Counted from the stretch's first letter, positions 49,052 through 57,921 are shown. The stretch: DNA of 64,000 nt from Alicyclobacillus tolerans (GCF_900142255.1 NZ_FRAF01000001.1:180106-244105); one strand, 5' to 3'. The notes: generated from the letters alone by a model not told the origin. A program made the numbers and translations.

Positions 49052-50121
49052 AAAGCTTGTAATGCTTGATTCAATGCGTTCCATAAGCTCTCATTTGCAG
49101 AATGTGTCTGAATAGCTACTCGTATATCCCTTTCTGACAACGTAGCAAAGTCATGACAGCGCCGAACAAATATCCCTTCTGCTTCAAGACGTTTCAATAT
49201 TTTGTGCACAGGTATGTTTTCATGGAAACGAAATAGAAAATAATTCACGCTTGGCATAAACAGATGTCCAGCATTTGAGCTGCCCCAAGTAGCTAAAATA
49301 TACTGCTGTTCATGGGACAGCCAATTCCAGGTAGCTTCAGAAAATGCTCTATCTTGGTAAGCTGCTGTTGCAGCTGCTTGAGCAAGATGATTGACACTCC
49401 ATCTGTCTCGGTTATGCTCGATTCGATTAGACAATTCTCGATGGGCGATGCCATAACCAAATCTCAGTCCTGGAATGGCATACATTTTAGTGGCGGATCG
49501 AACCACAACCAAATTGGGCAGGTGGATCACCTGACGCATCAATGTCCTGTTCTCTTCATCCAATCGAAAGTCCATAAACGATTCGTCCAAAAGTACTGTA
49601 ACTTCTTTTCTACAGAGCATGGGCAAAGAAGCCGAGAATTCTTCCTGGCGCCAACAATATCCTGTTGGATTATGCGGGTTATTGATAATCAGCAAATCTC
49701 CCTTCATGGAAGTGTCCGCAATTTCCAAGAGAGTATTCTGCAAAGAAGTATTTCCGATTGTTTTTTCCATCACTTTTGCGCCCGCTCGATATGCTGCCTG
49801 ACGATATTCGGAAAAGGCAGGTTCCAGAATCCAGACGCGTTTCGGACTGAGTGACCGGATAGTTAAATCAAGGATCTCTGAAGCTCCATTCCCGCAAAAT
49901 ACTCCATAATCTTCTGATAAGCCGTATTTGCTGCGTATGGTTTCAATGACTCGAGATTGACGCGCGTCTGGATAATGACGAATTTCTTTTAATGCATCCT
50001 GAATTGCAGACATCACACTGCTTGGAGGACCAAGTGGATTAATGTTAGCGCTGAAATCAAGCAGTTCTGTCAAGCTTCTGCCACTCTGCTCTGCATATTC
50101 ATAAATTCGCCCTCCATGCAT
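49048..50121 (-). CDS. cobD: L-threonine-O-3-phosphate decarboxylase
   Basis: PLP enzyme of 357 residues that makes (R)-1-amino-2-propanol phosphate for cobinamide. MHGGRIYEYAEQSGR and LLDFSANINPLGPP are the CobD form of the histidinol-phosphate aminotransferase fold. The PLP-binding elements are NNPHNPTG, LLDESFMDF and SATKMYAIPGLRFGYG, where Lys forms the Schiff base. ATG 50121 is nine bases after GGAG. It lies 12 bases after cobS in the cob operon. HisC-like function is a less likely alternative. Confidence 0.9.
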   Translation of the reverse strand: MHGGRIYEYAEQSGRSLTELLDFSANINPLGPPSSVMSAIQDALKEIRHYPDARQSRVIETIRSKYGLSEDYGVFCGNGASEILDLTIRSLSPKRVWILEPAFSEYRQAAYRAGAKVMEKTIGNTSLQNTLLEIADTSMKGDLLIINNPHNPTGYCWRQEEFSASLPMLCRKEVTVLLDESFMDFRLDEENRTLMRQVIHLPNLVVVRSATKMYAIPGLRFGYGIAHRELSNRIEHNRDRWSVNHLAQAAATAAYQDRAFSEATWNWLSHEQQYILATWGSSNAGHLFMPSVNYFLFRFHENIPVHKILKRLEAEGIFVRRCHDFATLSERDIRVAIQTHSANESLWNALNQALQAF

Positions 50122-50133
50122 GGACAATCTCTC

Positions 50134-50880
50134 CTATCGATTGAAAAATACGAGTAACATCCACCCAACCCATTCAACAATTTCATTTAAAGCCCCATAG
50201 GTATCGCCTGTGTTGCCAGCAAATTTTTTGAACATCCATCCATTAAAAAGTAAAACGACGAACACGGAAACAAGCCATAACCAAAAGACTTCCTGGATAG
50301 GCAAGAGCAAAACAGATAACAACAATGTCATACATGTGGCTACCAAGGTCACCCAAAAAGGAAGTTTTCGAGAAAAAAACCATCCTAGTCCTTCCTGACG
50401 AGCTGAAGGGAAAAACGCCATAGACCATACCATACTCAATCTGGAGAACATGGGGACAACCACAAAATAACCCAAATAGGGAGGAGATAAACTAGATAAA
50501 GCAGAAAACTTGCCTATCAACAATAAGAGTGCCGCCACTGCCCCCATGGCACCAATACGGCTGTCTTTCATAATCTCGAGCGCAATTTCACGAGAGCGTC
50601 TGCTACCTAGTGCATCAGCTGTATCCATCAAACCATCTAAATGGAGAGCTCCGGTGAGCCATGTATAGAGCGTAAGCGATATCGCACTCGCTGCCATTGA
50701 GGACAAATATCTGGAGAAAAACCAATCTGAAAGCCAGAGGACACCCCCCAATAACCCTCCGATGATTGGAAACCAAACTACACTTTTGCGAATATCTTGT
50801 TCAGAAACGTTGTGAATTTCAGGCGTAGGTACAATGGTTGTAAATTGAAAAGCCAGAAGGAGCCATCTCACAATCGCCAT
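50134..50880 (-). CDS. cobS: Adenosylcobinamide-GDP ribazoletransferase
   Basis: Integral membrane cobalamin synthase, 248 residues with six to seven helices. LLLAFQFTTIVPTP, FPIIGGLLGGVLW, GALHLDGLMDTADALGSRRSREIALEIMKDSRIGAMG and GNTGDTYGALNEIVEW are the family blocks, with the Asp residues that bind metal and phosphate. Joins adenosyl-GDP-cobinamide and alpha-ribazole. ATG 50880 lies nine bases after GGAGG and overlaps the end of cbiB by 13 bases. Confidence 0.96.
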   Translation of the reverse strand: MAIVRWLLLAFQFTTIVPTPEIHNVSEQDIRKSVVWFPIIGGLLGGVLWLSDWFFSRYLSSMAASAISLTLYTWLTGALHLDGLMDTADALGSRRSREIALEIMKDSRIGAMGAVAALLLLIGKFSALSSLSPPYLGYFVVVPMFSRLSMVWSMAFFPSARQEGLGWFFSRKLPFWVTLVATCMTLLLSVLLLPIQEVFWLWLVSVFVVLLFNGWMFKKFAGNTGDTYGALNEIVEWVGWMLLVFFNR

Positions 50881-51827
50881 ATCAGAACTCCTCCAAGTGC
50901 AGTCAACATCAGCAAGATAAGGCATGTAACTTGAATGATGCGAATCACACGTACAATATCTTTGGATTCCAAAGAACGAGTGGGATTCCCAAGCAGAGCG
51001 CGATGGGATGGAACACCCCCATAATAATTCACGCCCCCTAACTGTAGGTCTAAACCACCCGCTACCATGGACTCAGCGATTCCACTGTTTGGACTGGGAT
51101 GTTTACGGGCATCGCGAAACATTATTTTCCATGCCCGACGCGCATTGTTTCCTGTTAATCCAATAGCTATCCACAAAAGCACAGCCGTAAACCGCGCCGG
51201 GATAAAATTGAGAAAATCGTCAAACCGGGCTGAGGCCCAGCCAAATTCTTGATATCGTTCATTTTTATAACCGACCATAGAATCCAGCGTATTAGTTGCA
51301 CGATAAAGCATCGCCAGCGGAGCTCCACCTATACAAGCGTAAAAAACGGGCGATACAATGGCATCCACAATATTTTCCGCAAGCGTTTCGACAGTTGCTC
51401 GCAATACTTCGACTTCTGACAGATTTTCAGTATCCCTACCGACAATTTTGGCAACCTCATTACGCGCGGAATCTAGTCCTTCCTTTTGCAATCGGTGCAG
51501 AACGCCCCATCCAGCATCCTCCAAACCTTTCCAGGCGATAGTCGTAGCAATGACGAAAACATTGATGGCTACAGCTAACCAGAATATGTAGTGGTAGAGA
51601 AGAAAAAGTAGGCAAGCGAATGGAACAGAAGCTATCAAAAGAGTTGATAAGGTCAATAGTATTCCTTTTATCCGTTGCATCTGTCGAGAATGACCGGGGG
51701 TATTCCATCTTTTCTCAAACCAGGCAATATATTTGCCTAAAATAATAACGGGATGCGGAATCCAATGCGGATCTCCAATGATCCTGTCCAAAACTAACGC
51801 TAAGAAGGTTATGAAAAATAAATTCAT
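50868..51827 (-). CDS. cbiB: Adenosylcobinamide-phosphate synthase
   Basis: Membrane protein of 319 residues attaching the aminopropanol arm to adenosylcobyric acid. Visible signatures: LDRIIGDPHWIPHPVIILGKYI, VETLAENIVDAIVSPVFY, YRATNTLDSMVGYKNERYQEFGWASARFDD, HPSPNSGIAESMVAGGLDLQLGG. The ATG overlaps the cobU stop as ATGA, and the end overlaps cobS. Some databases call this gene cobD; here that symbol is used for the decarboxylase. Confidence 0.96.
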   Translation of the reverse strand: MNLFFITFLALVLDRIIGDPHWIPHPVIILGKYIAWFEKRWNTPGHSRQMQRIKGILLTLSTLLIASVPFACLLFLLYHYIFWLAVAINVFVIATTIAWKGLEDAGWGVLHRLQKEGLDSARNEVAKIVGRDTENLSEVEVLRATVETLAENIVDAIVSPVFYACIGGAPLAMLYRATNTLDSMVGYKNERYQEFGWASARFDDFLNFIPARFTAVLLWIAIGLTGNNARRAWKIMFRDARKHPSPNSGIAESMVAGGLDLQLGGVNYYGGVPSHRALLGNPTRSLESKDIVRVIRIIQVTCLILLMLTALGGVLIWRL

Positions 51828-52372
51828 GGGAGAGTAACCTCTATACTTTTTAAGTCAATTGGGATTCCAGCCACAACCCAGATTGCTTTTTCAGCGTCTC
51901 TGGCCATCCTTTGGTTTATCCAACCAAGACTGTCTCGATACTGTCTTGTGAAAGAATCCATTGGGACAATACCTTGTCCCACTTCACTAGAGACGATAAC
52001 TACCGGTTGCTTCCGTTCCTTCATAGCAAGAAGCAAATTTTCACTGCGTCGACGTATCTCATCCTCGTCACAACCATCCAGAAACATCCAATTATTCAAC
52101 AATAAAGACAAACAATCAATGAGCAACACATTCGACGTTTCACACGTTTTCAGCCATTGTTCTAATAAAAGAGGCACTTCTACAGTTTCCCAAGTATCCG
52201 GACGCTCTTGGCGATGGCGATCAATACGTGTCAGCATTTCTTTATCACTGGCTTGTGCGGTTGCCACATAAGTCACATTGAGTGAATGGCGATGGGCTAA
52301 ACCTGCAGCTAAACGTTCTGCATATGCGCTTTTACCACTTCTGGCACCACCAAGCACCAAAAAAAATCCCAT
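51824..52372 (-). CDS. cobU: Cobinamide kinase / guanylyltransferase
   Basis: 182 residues. Walker A GGARSGKS at 8-15, GTP-site His in RIDRHRQERPDTWETVE, VLLIDCLSLLLNNW and VIVSSEVGQGIVP are the CobU/CobP hallmarks. Phosphorylates adenosylcobinamide and activates it with GTP. It is first in the cobU-cbiB-cobS-cobD operon. AGGAG is ten bases before ATG. No B12 riboswitch is seen upstream; a normal promoter lies at 52458-52486. Confidence 0.95.
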   Translation of the reverse strand: MGFFLVLGGARSGKSAYAERLAAGLAHRHSLNVTYVATAQASDKEMLTRIDRHRQERPDTWETVEVPLLLEQWLKTCETSNVLLIDCLSLLLNNWMFLDGCDEDEIRRRSENLLLAMKERKQPVVIVSSEVGQGIVPMDSFTRQYRDSLGWINQRMARDAEKAIWVVAGIPIDLKSIEVTLP

Positions 52373-52457
52373 TTTGACCGTACTCCTTTACGCCAAATCA
52401 TAAATCACTGGCTCACAACGGAGTACCAGCAAATCTTACACATTCAATTCTCCCGTA

Positions 52458-52486
52458 ATGCTATGAGAATGTCTGCGATTCGTCAA
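52458..52486 (-). promoter_or_regulatory. Probable promoter of the cob operon
   Basis: Minus strand TTGACG (52481-52486), 17-base spacer, TAGCAT (52458-52463). The leader to cobU is about 80 bases, with no B12-box or other cobalamin riboswitch element recognised. Confidence 0.5.
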
Positions 52487-52618
52487 GCATATGCCTCTAA
52501 CGCTTGTCCATTGTCGAAACCATTACATTTTCACCAGTGCAAGCTAATCAGGCATAGACTAAAACCGTCCGGAAAATGCTCTATATGTCATTTTAAACTA
52601 TAGAGAGGAGGACTATCA

Positions 52619-53392
52619 TTGACTGTTTCAAAAATCGCTCCTAAAATCAGCATCTTACTCTGTACGTATAACCACTCATCTTCTTTGAGAACAGCTTTGC
52701 AATCCGTCATCAATCAAACTTTTCCGGATTGGGAGTGTTTAGTAATTGATGACGGATCGACCGATGAAACCAAACAAGTCTTACAATCATTTCAAGACTC
52801 TAGAATAACTGCTTGCCACTTAGAAAAAAACCGTGGGAAGTCTTGGGCGCTCGAACAGGCTAGAAATATAGCGCGTGCAAATATCTGGATAGAACTTGAC
52901 GATGACGATTGGCTTGCCCCTGAAGCGGCCGGCAAAGTATTTCAATACTTTTCCCATCTTCCGGAGGACGTGGCCTTACTCACGTCATCTTATACATTAT
53001 GGTCTTTCGACAAGGTCAGAGGCATGGTCTATCGTCGAGCCATGGCAGCTTACCCTATTTTCATATTGCCTACACGCGCTTCAGTTCCTATTCCTCGATG
53101 TTATCGCCGCTCAGCAGTGGAACAAGCAAGAGGTTGGTCAGAGTGGCTAGCTTATGCTGAAGGCCGCTTTTTTGAAGATGCTTTTCTGACAACCGTTCTC
53201 CTCCAACAATATCAAATTGCTCGTTGCAATGACGTGCTCTATCATCGCGTCCTGCATCGAAAAAGTAACAGCCAACAAGCAAAAAATCTTTATTCATCGC
53301 TTTTCAGTGCATATTTTAGCCAGTACCCAAATCGCCAAATCCAACCTTTTGTTCCTGAGAATTGGAAATTTTACGCCAACACACGCACATAA
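52619..53392 (+). CDS. Family 2 glycosyltransferase
   Basis: 257 residues with a GT-A fold: ISILLCTYNHSSSLRTALQSVINQTFPDWECLVIDDGSTDET start and the metal-binding ELDDDDW. No membrane segment. TTG 52619 follows GGAGG by seven bases. Its end overlaps the convergent small gene by 22 bases. With the two glycosyltransferases and two small proteins that follow, it probably glycosylates a spore-surface or other envelope component. Donor and acceptor are unknown. Confidence 0.88.
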   Translation: MTVSKIAPKISILLCTYNHSSSLRTALQSVINQTFPDWECLVIDDGSTDETKQVLQSFQDSRITACHLEKNRGKSWALEQARNIARANIWIELDDDDWLAPEAAGKVFQYFSHLPEDVALLTSSYTLWSFDKVRGMVYRRAMAAYPIFILPTRASVPIPRCYRRSAVEQARGWSEWLAYAEGRFFEDAFLTTVLLQQYQIARCNDVLYHRVLHRKSNSQQAKNLYSSLFSAYFSQYPNRQIQPFVPENWKFYANTRT

Positions 53393-53565
53393 TCAATTTG
53401 TGCATCGTTCAATATTACCTCAGTTGACTGGCCATACACTGTAGATTCTTCAATAACAATGACCGTTTCTGTTACTTCTTTCAACGTTCCTTCATAATAC
53501 GACGGGTTAACTGCAACTTCGATTTGGTTGCCAATAAATTTCCTTACCATCTCTTGAAATGTCAT
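53371..53565 (-). CDS. Small beta-domain protein, DUF2642-like
   Basis: 64 residues from ATG 53565 (AAGGAG eight bases upstream). The whole chain is a small Sm-like beta domain: KFIGNQIEVAVNPSYYEGTLKEVTETVIVIEES ... NDAQIDYVRVL, like DUF2642 proteins, several of which belong to the spore coat. It lies 12 bases after the coiled-coil gene whose C-terminus has a similar domain, so the pair is an operon. Function is inferred only from this context. Confidence 0.65.
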   Translation of the reverse strand: MTFQEMVRKFIGNQIEVAVNPSYYEGTLKEVTETVIVIEESTVYGQSTEVILNDAQIDYVRVLA

Positions 53566-53577
53566 TGTCTTCACTCC

Positions 53578-54021
53578 TTATGCATAAACAGCGCTGATTT
53601 TGCTATACGGAACTATCACGACATCACTATTCTGTTCTATTAATTGCACTGCATTGATACCTGCAATTTGAACTGTACCTGTCAAACTGCCGGAAGGTGT
53701 AACAACAGTGACCGTCGAGCCTTTGTGTTGTTCAAAAAAACTGCGCAAGGCTGGGTTAGCTGCTAAGCCACTTTCCAATGCCTGCCTAATAAAACGAATT
53801 TGTTGTTCTAAAGCTACAATTTGTCCTTCAATGAACATGCGTCCTGGTATACGCCCTGTCAATTCATGAACTTCGCCTTCTAAGTGCCGCAATCGAACTC
53901 TTTCTTCTGCCAGTTCTCTTTGAATTCTGTGGACAACATGTTCAAGATGCTTAATCTTCATCTTTACTCTTCTTCGAAAGCGCGGAAAATGTTGCAACGA
54001 TTGCACTTCCAGTTTGACCAT
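53578..54021 (-). CDS. Coiled-coil protein with C-terminal DUF2642-like beta domain
   Basis: 147 residues from ATG 54021 (AAGGAG eight bases upstream). Residues about 18-90 are a basic coiled coil (KIKHLEHVVHRIQRELAEERVRLRHLEGEV). The last 50 (GSTVTVVTPSGSLTGTVQIAGINAVQLIEQNSDVVIVPYSKISAVY) form a small beta domain of the same kind as in the next gene. This architecture suggests a structural or scaffold protein of the spore surface. No named family is certain. Confidence 0.65.
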   Translation of the reverse strand: MVKLEVQSLQHFPRFRRRVKMKIKHLEHVVHRIQRELAEERVRLRHLEGEVHELTGRIPGRMFIEGQIVALEQQIRFIRQALESGLAANPALRSFFEQHKGSTVTVVTPSGSLTGTVQIAGINAVQLIEQNSDVVIVPYSKISAVYA

Positions 54022-54059
54022 GTTCAACTCTCCTTGAAAGTAAATTTTTTTCTTTTACA

Positions 54060-54146
54060 TTATTCCAATGATTGAATCAATGAATGGGACAGTCGTTGGA
54101 TATATTCCAAAATAGACTCTCCGAATTCCTCATCCGCCTGATCAAT
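54060..54146 (-). other. In-frame coding-like extension after the glycosyltransferase TGA
   Basis: Directly after the TGA that ends the glycosyltransferase (54147-54149), the same frame continues for 28 sense codons (IDQADEEFGESILEYIQRL, then SHSLIQSLE) to TAA at 54060-54062. The composition is that of an amphipathic helix, not random intergenic sequence. It may be the former C-terminus cut off by a nonsense mutation, or a read-through product. Confidence 0.5.
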
Positions 54147-54866
54147 TCACTCTACCCATGCTTCCAAGACAGGGTTCTCATCCAGGATAGATTCATAGTG
54201 TTCACGTGGACAAAATTCTGAATCGGGATCGCGCTGAATGTAAAACTCGTATTTGCGTCTCGTTTCTTCGAGAGTTCCAGCATACCCAAAATGACGAATG
54301 CGAAGGTCTGATTTTTTGCCTGGAAAATCGGCTATGACATTCTGAGGAATACTGCCACCGTGTAAAGCTTGCGGATTCCATGTATATTTTGATCCGGGAA
54401 GATAGCGAAACAGCCTCGGACCATATTGTACGGGAGCCCATAATTTATCCACTCTGTAGTGCGTCATAGAATGCCAAAAATGATAGAAGCGGAATGCGTA
54501 CCAATCCCATCGTGCTTGATTGATCATAGAACGAACCTCTTGTTTAAATCTCTCTTCAAACATTTCATCTGCATCAATAGCTAGAATCCAGTCAGGTTTC
54601 GTGGCCAGAGTGCGATAAAAAAGCTTCATTTTCAAGTTTCGTTCATTGACTCCAAACATGGATTCATTGGAAGTAGCGAGTGAAACCACTTTGGAATAGG
54701 ACCTGCATATCTCTACCGTTTCATCGGTAGACCCATCATCCAAAATTACGATTTCATCTACATATTCCGATAAATCATTAAGAACCATACGCAGATAGCG
54801 ATGAGCTTCATTTTTAACTTGCATCATGGCGGTCAATTTGTTTCCTGATGACTTCCTGCCTGCCAT
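54147..54866 (-). CDS. Family 2 glycosyltransferase, possibly truncated
   Basis: 239 residues from ATG 54866. GT-A fold with NKLTAMMQVKNEAHRYL, VILDDGSTDETVEIC and the DXD-type LAIDADEMFE. The WYAFRFYHFWHSMTHYRVDKLW middle and the LRIRHFGYAGTLEETRRKYEFY end resemble TibC/WaaE-like and SPBc2-type transferases. The frame ends at TGA but continues open for 28 further codons, see that entry. It overlaps the upstream glycosyltransferase by 34 bases, so the two are co-transcribed. Confidence 0.88.
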   Translation of the reverse strand: MAGRKSSGNKLTAMMQVKNEAHRYLRMVLNDLSEYVDEIVILDDGSTDETVEICRSYSKVVSLATSNESMFGVNERNLKMKLFYRTLATKPDWILAIDADEMFEERFKQEVRSMINQARWDWYAFRFYHFWHSMTHYRVDKLWAPVQYGPRLFRYLPGSKYTWNPQALHGGSIPQNVIADFPGKKSDLRIRHFGYAGTLEETRRKYEFYIQRDPDSEFCPREHYESILDENPVLEAWVE

Positions 54867-55627
54867 ATTCCTACTTCCTCTCCTGGGTGTTCTGCCCAAT
54901 TTGTCTTCCATTTCTTTTCAAAATAGTTTCGACTGTTTTCAAACCATTGCCGCAGTTGACGGTGATTTCGACTACTCCCGCCAACATCATGACGAATCAC
55001 ACTTTGCGGACAATAAACCACCCTGTATCCATGCCAGCGAGCGTTTATCGAATAGTCAGTTTCTTCGAAGTAAAAAAAGTAGTTCTCGTCAAACAAGCCC
55101 AGTTCGGACAACAAATCTCTGCGTATCATGTACAGTGCGCCACAGACACTGAGACAATCTTCTTGTTCATTGTAGAGATGGAGTCCATTGGGTTCTAAAT
55201 AACCTCGAGGTTGGTGATCAAAAACAGTGCCAAATACTCCAGCCGCTGTAATTCTTCCTTGTCCATCTATCATTTTAGGTCCCACAACGGCTATGTTAGG
55301 ATCAGATTGTATACATGCCATTAAGGGTTCAAGCCATCCTTCCTGCACCATCACGTCGCTATTGCATAAAACGATATAAGGACTGTTCCCTTGCAAAATA
55401 CCTTGATTGCATGCACGTGCATAGCCGAGATTTCGAGTATTTCTTAATACTTGCAGATGAGGAAAACTGTTCTTCTTCAAAGCCTGTACTGACCCATCCT
55501 GACTGCCGTTATCCACCACATATATTTGAAATGGTAGAGAAGTGTGTTTATAAATCAACTGTAAACATTCTAAAAGGAGCGAACGCGTATTGTAGCTCAC
55601 CACAACAATATCCACTAATTTTTCCAA
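54833..55627 (-). CDS. Family 2 glycosyltransferase, rhamnosyltransferase-like
   Basis: 264 residues. DIVVVSYNTRSLLLECLQLI, VVDNGSQDGSV, NLGYARACNQGI and VLCNSDVM are typical of the WbbL/rhamnosyltransferase group, as is CGALYMIRRDLLSELGLFDENYFFYFEETDYSINARWHGYRVVY. It has no membrane segment. TTG 55627 with AAGGA about ten bases upstream. It is the first gene of the minus-strand glycosyltransferase pair; the sugar is not determined. Confidence 0.9.
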   Translation of the reverse strand: MEKLVDIVVVSYNTRSLLLECLQLIYKHTSLPFQIYVVDNGSQDGSVQALKKNSFPHLQVLRNTRNLGYARACNQGILQGNSPYIVLCNSDVMVQEGWLEPLMACIQSDPNIAVVGPKMIDGQGRITAAGVFGTVFDHQPRGYLEPNGLHLYNEQEDCLSVCGALYMIRRDLLSELGLFDENYFFYFEETDYSINARWHGYRVVYCPQSVIRHDVGGSSRNHRQLRQWFENSRNYFEKKWKTNWAEHPGEEVGIWQAGSHQETN

Positions 55628-55767
55628 AGCAACACATCCTTTGCCAAATGACTCCTCATCTATGCTACCTTACGCATCCTAAGAAAAATGGGACACGGCA
55701 AATAGGACCTGCTCACCATCCCAATAACGGAGATGAACAGATCCTGTCCTGACCGATGCTCTTTAGT

Positions 55768-56790
55768 TCAGCATGGGTGTACAGATGAAGAAGGACGGAA
55801 CGCTCCTACTGACTCCCTGACCATTAGTTGATAAGGAAAAATATCTTTCAGGGAATGGGAAACTCCTTGTATTTGTTGCAATAGCAATTGCATCAATCGC
55901 TGACCAATCTCTCGCTTTGGCAGGTGAACTGTTGTTAAAGAAGGTGTGACAAGCGCTGAAATCTCAAGATTGTCTACACCTGCAACAGATACATCTGCTG
56001 GTACTCGCAAACCCGCTTCTTGCAATGCACGCATAGCACCGATGGCCAAAAGATCTGTTGAGGCTGCAACTGCCGTAAAACCTTGCTTACTTTGCAAAAT
56101 TTTTTTCATTACTGTATACCCTGTTTGCAACGAGTCTTGCCACTCTGGTATTAACGTGACATGCTTCTCAGCATCCAGGCCAGCTTCCTGCATCGCTTGC
56201 CGATAGCCAAAAAGTCTTGGATTTTCCCACTCCTGAGATGAATCATGACCAAGAAATAGAATCTCCCGATGACCTTGCGACAATAAAAAATGAACCATTT
56301 CTCGCATAGCGTTTTGCAATTGAACATAGACAGCCGGAACAGGCGCTTCTCCTCGCCAATCCCAATAAACTACTGTCGGCAATGCTTCTTTCACCTGTTC
56401 AAGGCGGACAAATTTGCTTAACTCTACAGGTGAAAGCACAATTAATCCACCATAAAAACCTTCTTCCAGCACACGGCGATAATCGCGATCGTGAAAATTA
56501 GCGTTATAGAGAGAAAAGGTATAACCATTTTGAAAGGCTACTTCTTCAATCCCCAAAACTACTTCTCCATAAAAAGGATTAGTGATACTATGCGTAATGC
56601 ACGCTATCTCTTTCTTTTGCCGCGTTCGCAAAACACGAGCAAACTTATTCGGTACGTAATGATAAAATTCTATTGCCTCTAAAACTCGTTTACGTACGTC
56701 AGCAGCTACGTAACCATTGTCATTGATGACTCGTGAGACAGTGGTAGGCGAAACGCCTGCTCGCTTTGCGACGTCAATTCTGGTAGCCAA
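55768..56790 (-). CDS. LacI-family transcriptional regulator
   Basis: 340 residues. N-terminal helix-turn-helix RIDVAKRAGVSPTTVSRVINDNGYVAADVRKRV and hinge helix YVPNKFARVLRTRQ, then a periplasmic-binding-like effector domain (SITNPFYGEVVLGIEEVAFQNGY ... AGVDNLEISALVTPSLTTVHLPK). TTG 56790 has AAGGA nine bases upstream. It is 17 bases downstream of the mutarotase-like gene, so both share the promoter at 57881-57909, whose spacer holds a palindrome suited to self-repression. The effector is probably a sugar. Confidence 0.93.
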   Translation of the reverse strand: MATRIDVAKRAGVSPTTVSRVINDNGYVAADVRKRVLEAIEFYHYVPNKFARVLRTRQKKEIACITHSITNPFYGEVVLGIEEVAFQNGYTFSLYNANFHDRDYRRVLEEGFYGGLIVLSPVELSKFVRLEQVKEALPTVVYWDWRGEAPVPAVYVQLQNAMREMVHFLLSQGHREILFLGHDSSQEWENPRLFGYRQAMQEAGLDAEKHVTLIPEWQDSLQTGYTVMKKILQSKQGFTAVAASTDLLAIGAMRALQEAGLRVPADVSVAGVDNLEISALVTPSLTTVHLPKREIGQRLMQLLLQQIQGVSHSLKDIFPYQLMVRESVGAFRPSSSVHPC

Positions 56791-56807
56791 TCAAATCATT
56801 CCTTCTC

Positions 56808-57812
56808 TTAAGTCGATCCGCTCTGATGAACGACTGTAATTTCTACCCACCACGAAACTTTGCCAAACCCAGGAACATTCGTGCTGGTCCACAATTTCCT
56901 TGCGGATTGAATTGGATTCAACATACCACTTGCAGGCTGTATGGATACATTGAGATGATTATTCCAACCTTTGTCATTCAGCCATAGCACCAAATAAGGA
57001 CAGTATTGAGTATCGTAACGCAATTCAAGCGACTCTCCGCCATCTGCAGTGACGATTCTTGCCCAACCTTCCGGGATTGGATTGACGAAGTAAATTTTAT
57101 GGGCATATGGTTTCAACGAACAGCCTGGTTTATCGAGATGATACTTTTCTGTTGTCTCCGGATTGGGCCAGCGGAAGACTGTCTCTGGTAAGAGCTCAGA
57201 GTCAGTGGAATGCGCAACCCTGAATTGCTGAGCGCTATCTGGCAGTTCAATTCTATCTCCCGGCCTGACCGTCCATAAAGGGTGGGCTGACCAAAAATAT
57301 GGCATCTCAAACGGTGAATGGTTCTCCAGTATATATTCAAGACGCAGAGTATCCTCAGCAACCAATCGCAAGGCTCTCGTCAACGTGTATGGGAGTCTCA
57401 CACCGTGCACGGACAATACCAACTCTTCTGCACGAGCTTCCTGCACTTGCCACGGCAACGACCTAACCTCACCGTGATCGGGCAGAATCACACCTTGCCA
57501 GGGAAATTTATCGACGTGGCACGCATCCAGATTTGGAAACAACTCGTCCCAACCACGTGCGTCACCCATCTCAACCACACTATCATATCCTGAATTTTCC
57601 ATATGGCCATTGGCTGGATATAACCACTCACGGCCGTTGACTGTTGACAGTGAGACGATTTTGCCGCCCAATGATGGCACAACCACGACCTTCAGGTAAC
57701 CATTCTCTCCTACCCATACCTGAGTTTGACCTATTGTATCCCAGTTAAAATACCCTTCACTTCTCCGCTTGCTTTTTTTTCGCTCCAAATAGGATGGGAT
57801 ATGTCTCATCAT
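56808..57812 (-). CDS. Aldose 1-epimerase-like (galactose-mutarotase fold) protein
   Basis: 334 residues from ATG 57812. The sequence VWVGENGYLKVVVVPSLGGKIVSLSTVNGREWLYPANG and FWSAHPLWTVRPGDRIELPDS follow the mutarotase beta-sandwich, with a catalytic-type His in FPNLDACHVDKFPWQG and ASGMLNPIQSARKLW near the end. It is distant from true GalM and may act on a different sugar or modified glycan. Co-transcribed with the LacI regulator. GGGG lies nine bases before the ATG. A small palindrome GATGCC/GGCATC at 57838-57854 lies in its leader. Confidence 0.75.
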   Translation of the reverse strand: MMRHIPSYLERKKSKRRSEGYFNWDTIGQTQVWVGENGYLKVVVVPSLGGKIVSLSTVNGREWLYPANGHMENSGYDSVVEMGDARGWDELFPNLDACHVDKFPWQGVILPDHGEVRSLPWQVQEARAEELVLSVHGVRLPYTLTRALRLVAEDTLRLEYILENHSPFEMPYFWSAHPLWTVRPGDRIELPDSAQQFRVAHSTDSELLPETVFRWPNPETTEKYHLDKPGCSLKPYAHKIYFVNPIPEGWARIVTADGGESLELRYDTQYCPYLVLWLNDKGWNNHLNVSIQPASGMLNPIQSARKLWTSTNVPGFGKVSWWVEITVVHQSGST

Positions 57813-57880
57813 GACACGCTTCCCCCTCTTCAAGCAAGATGCCCGTAAGGCATCCTACGGTTGAAAAGTGGATTTTGCGC

Positions 57881-57909
57881 CTCATAGAAAAAGTTTACAT
57901 TTTCTTCAA
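57881..57909 (-). promoter_or_regulatory. Promoter with a LacI-type palindrome
   Basis: Minus strand TTGAAG (57904-57909), 17-base spacer, TATGAG (57881-57886). The spacer is filled by the 20-base AGAAAATGTAAACTTTTTCT (57886-57905), symmetrical at 16 of 20 positions, with GTAAAC at its core as in LacI-family operators. Probably the site of the downstream regulator. Confidence 0.55.
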
Positions 57910-57921
57910 GAAAGACAATAT

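Noticed and set aside
52373..52618. Cobalamin riboswitch before cobU
   Set aside because: No B12 box or related conserved elements on the minus strand; only a normal promoter is visible.
57838..57854. GATGCC/GGCATC palindrome as the LacI operator
   Set aside because: It lies in the transcribed leader with a 5-base odd centre; the palindrome in the promoter spacer fits LacI sites better.
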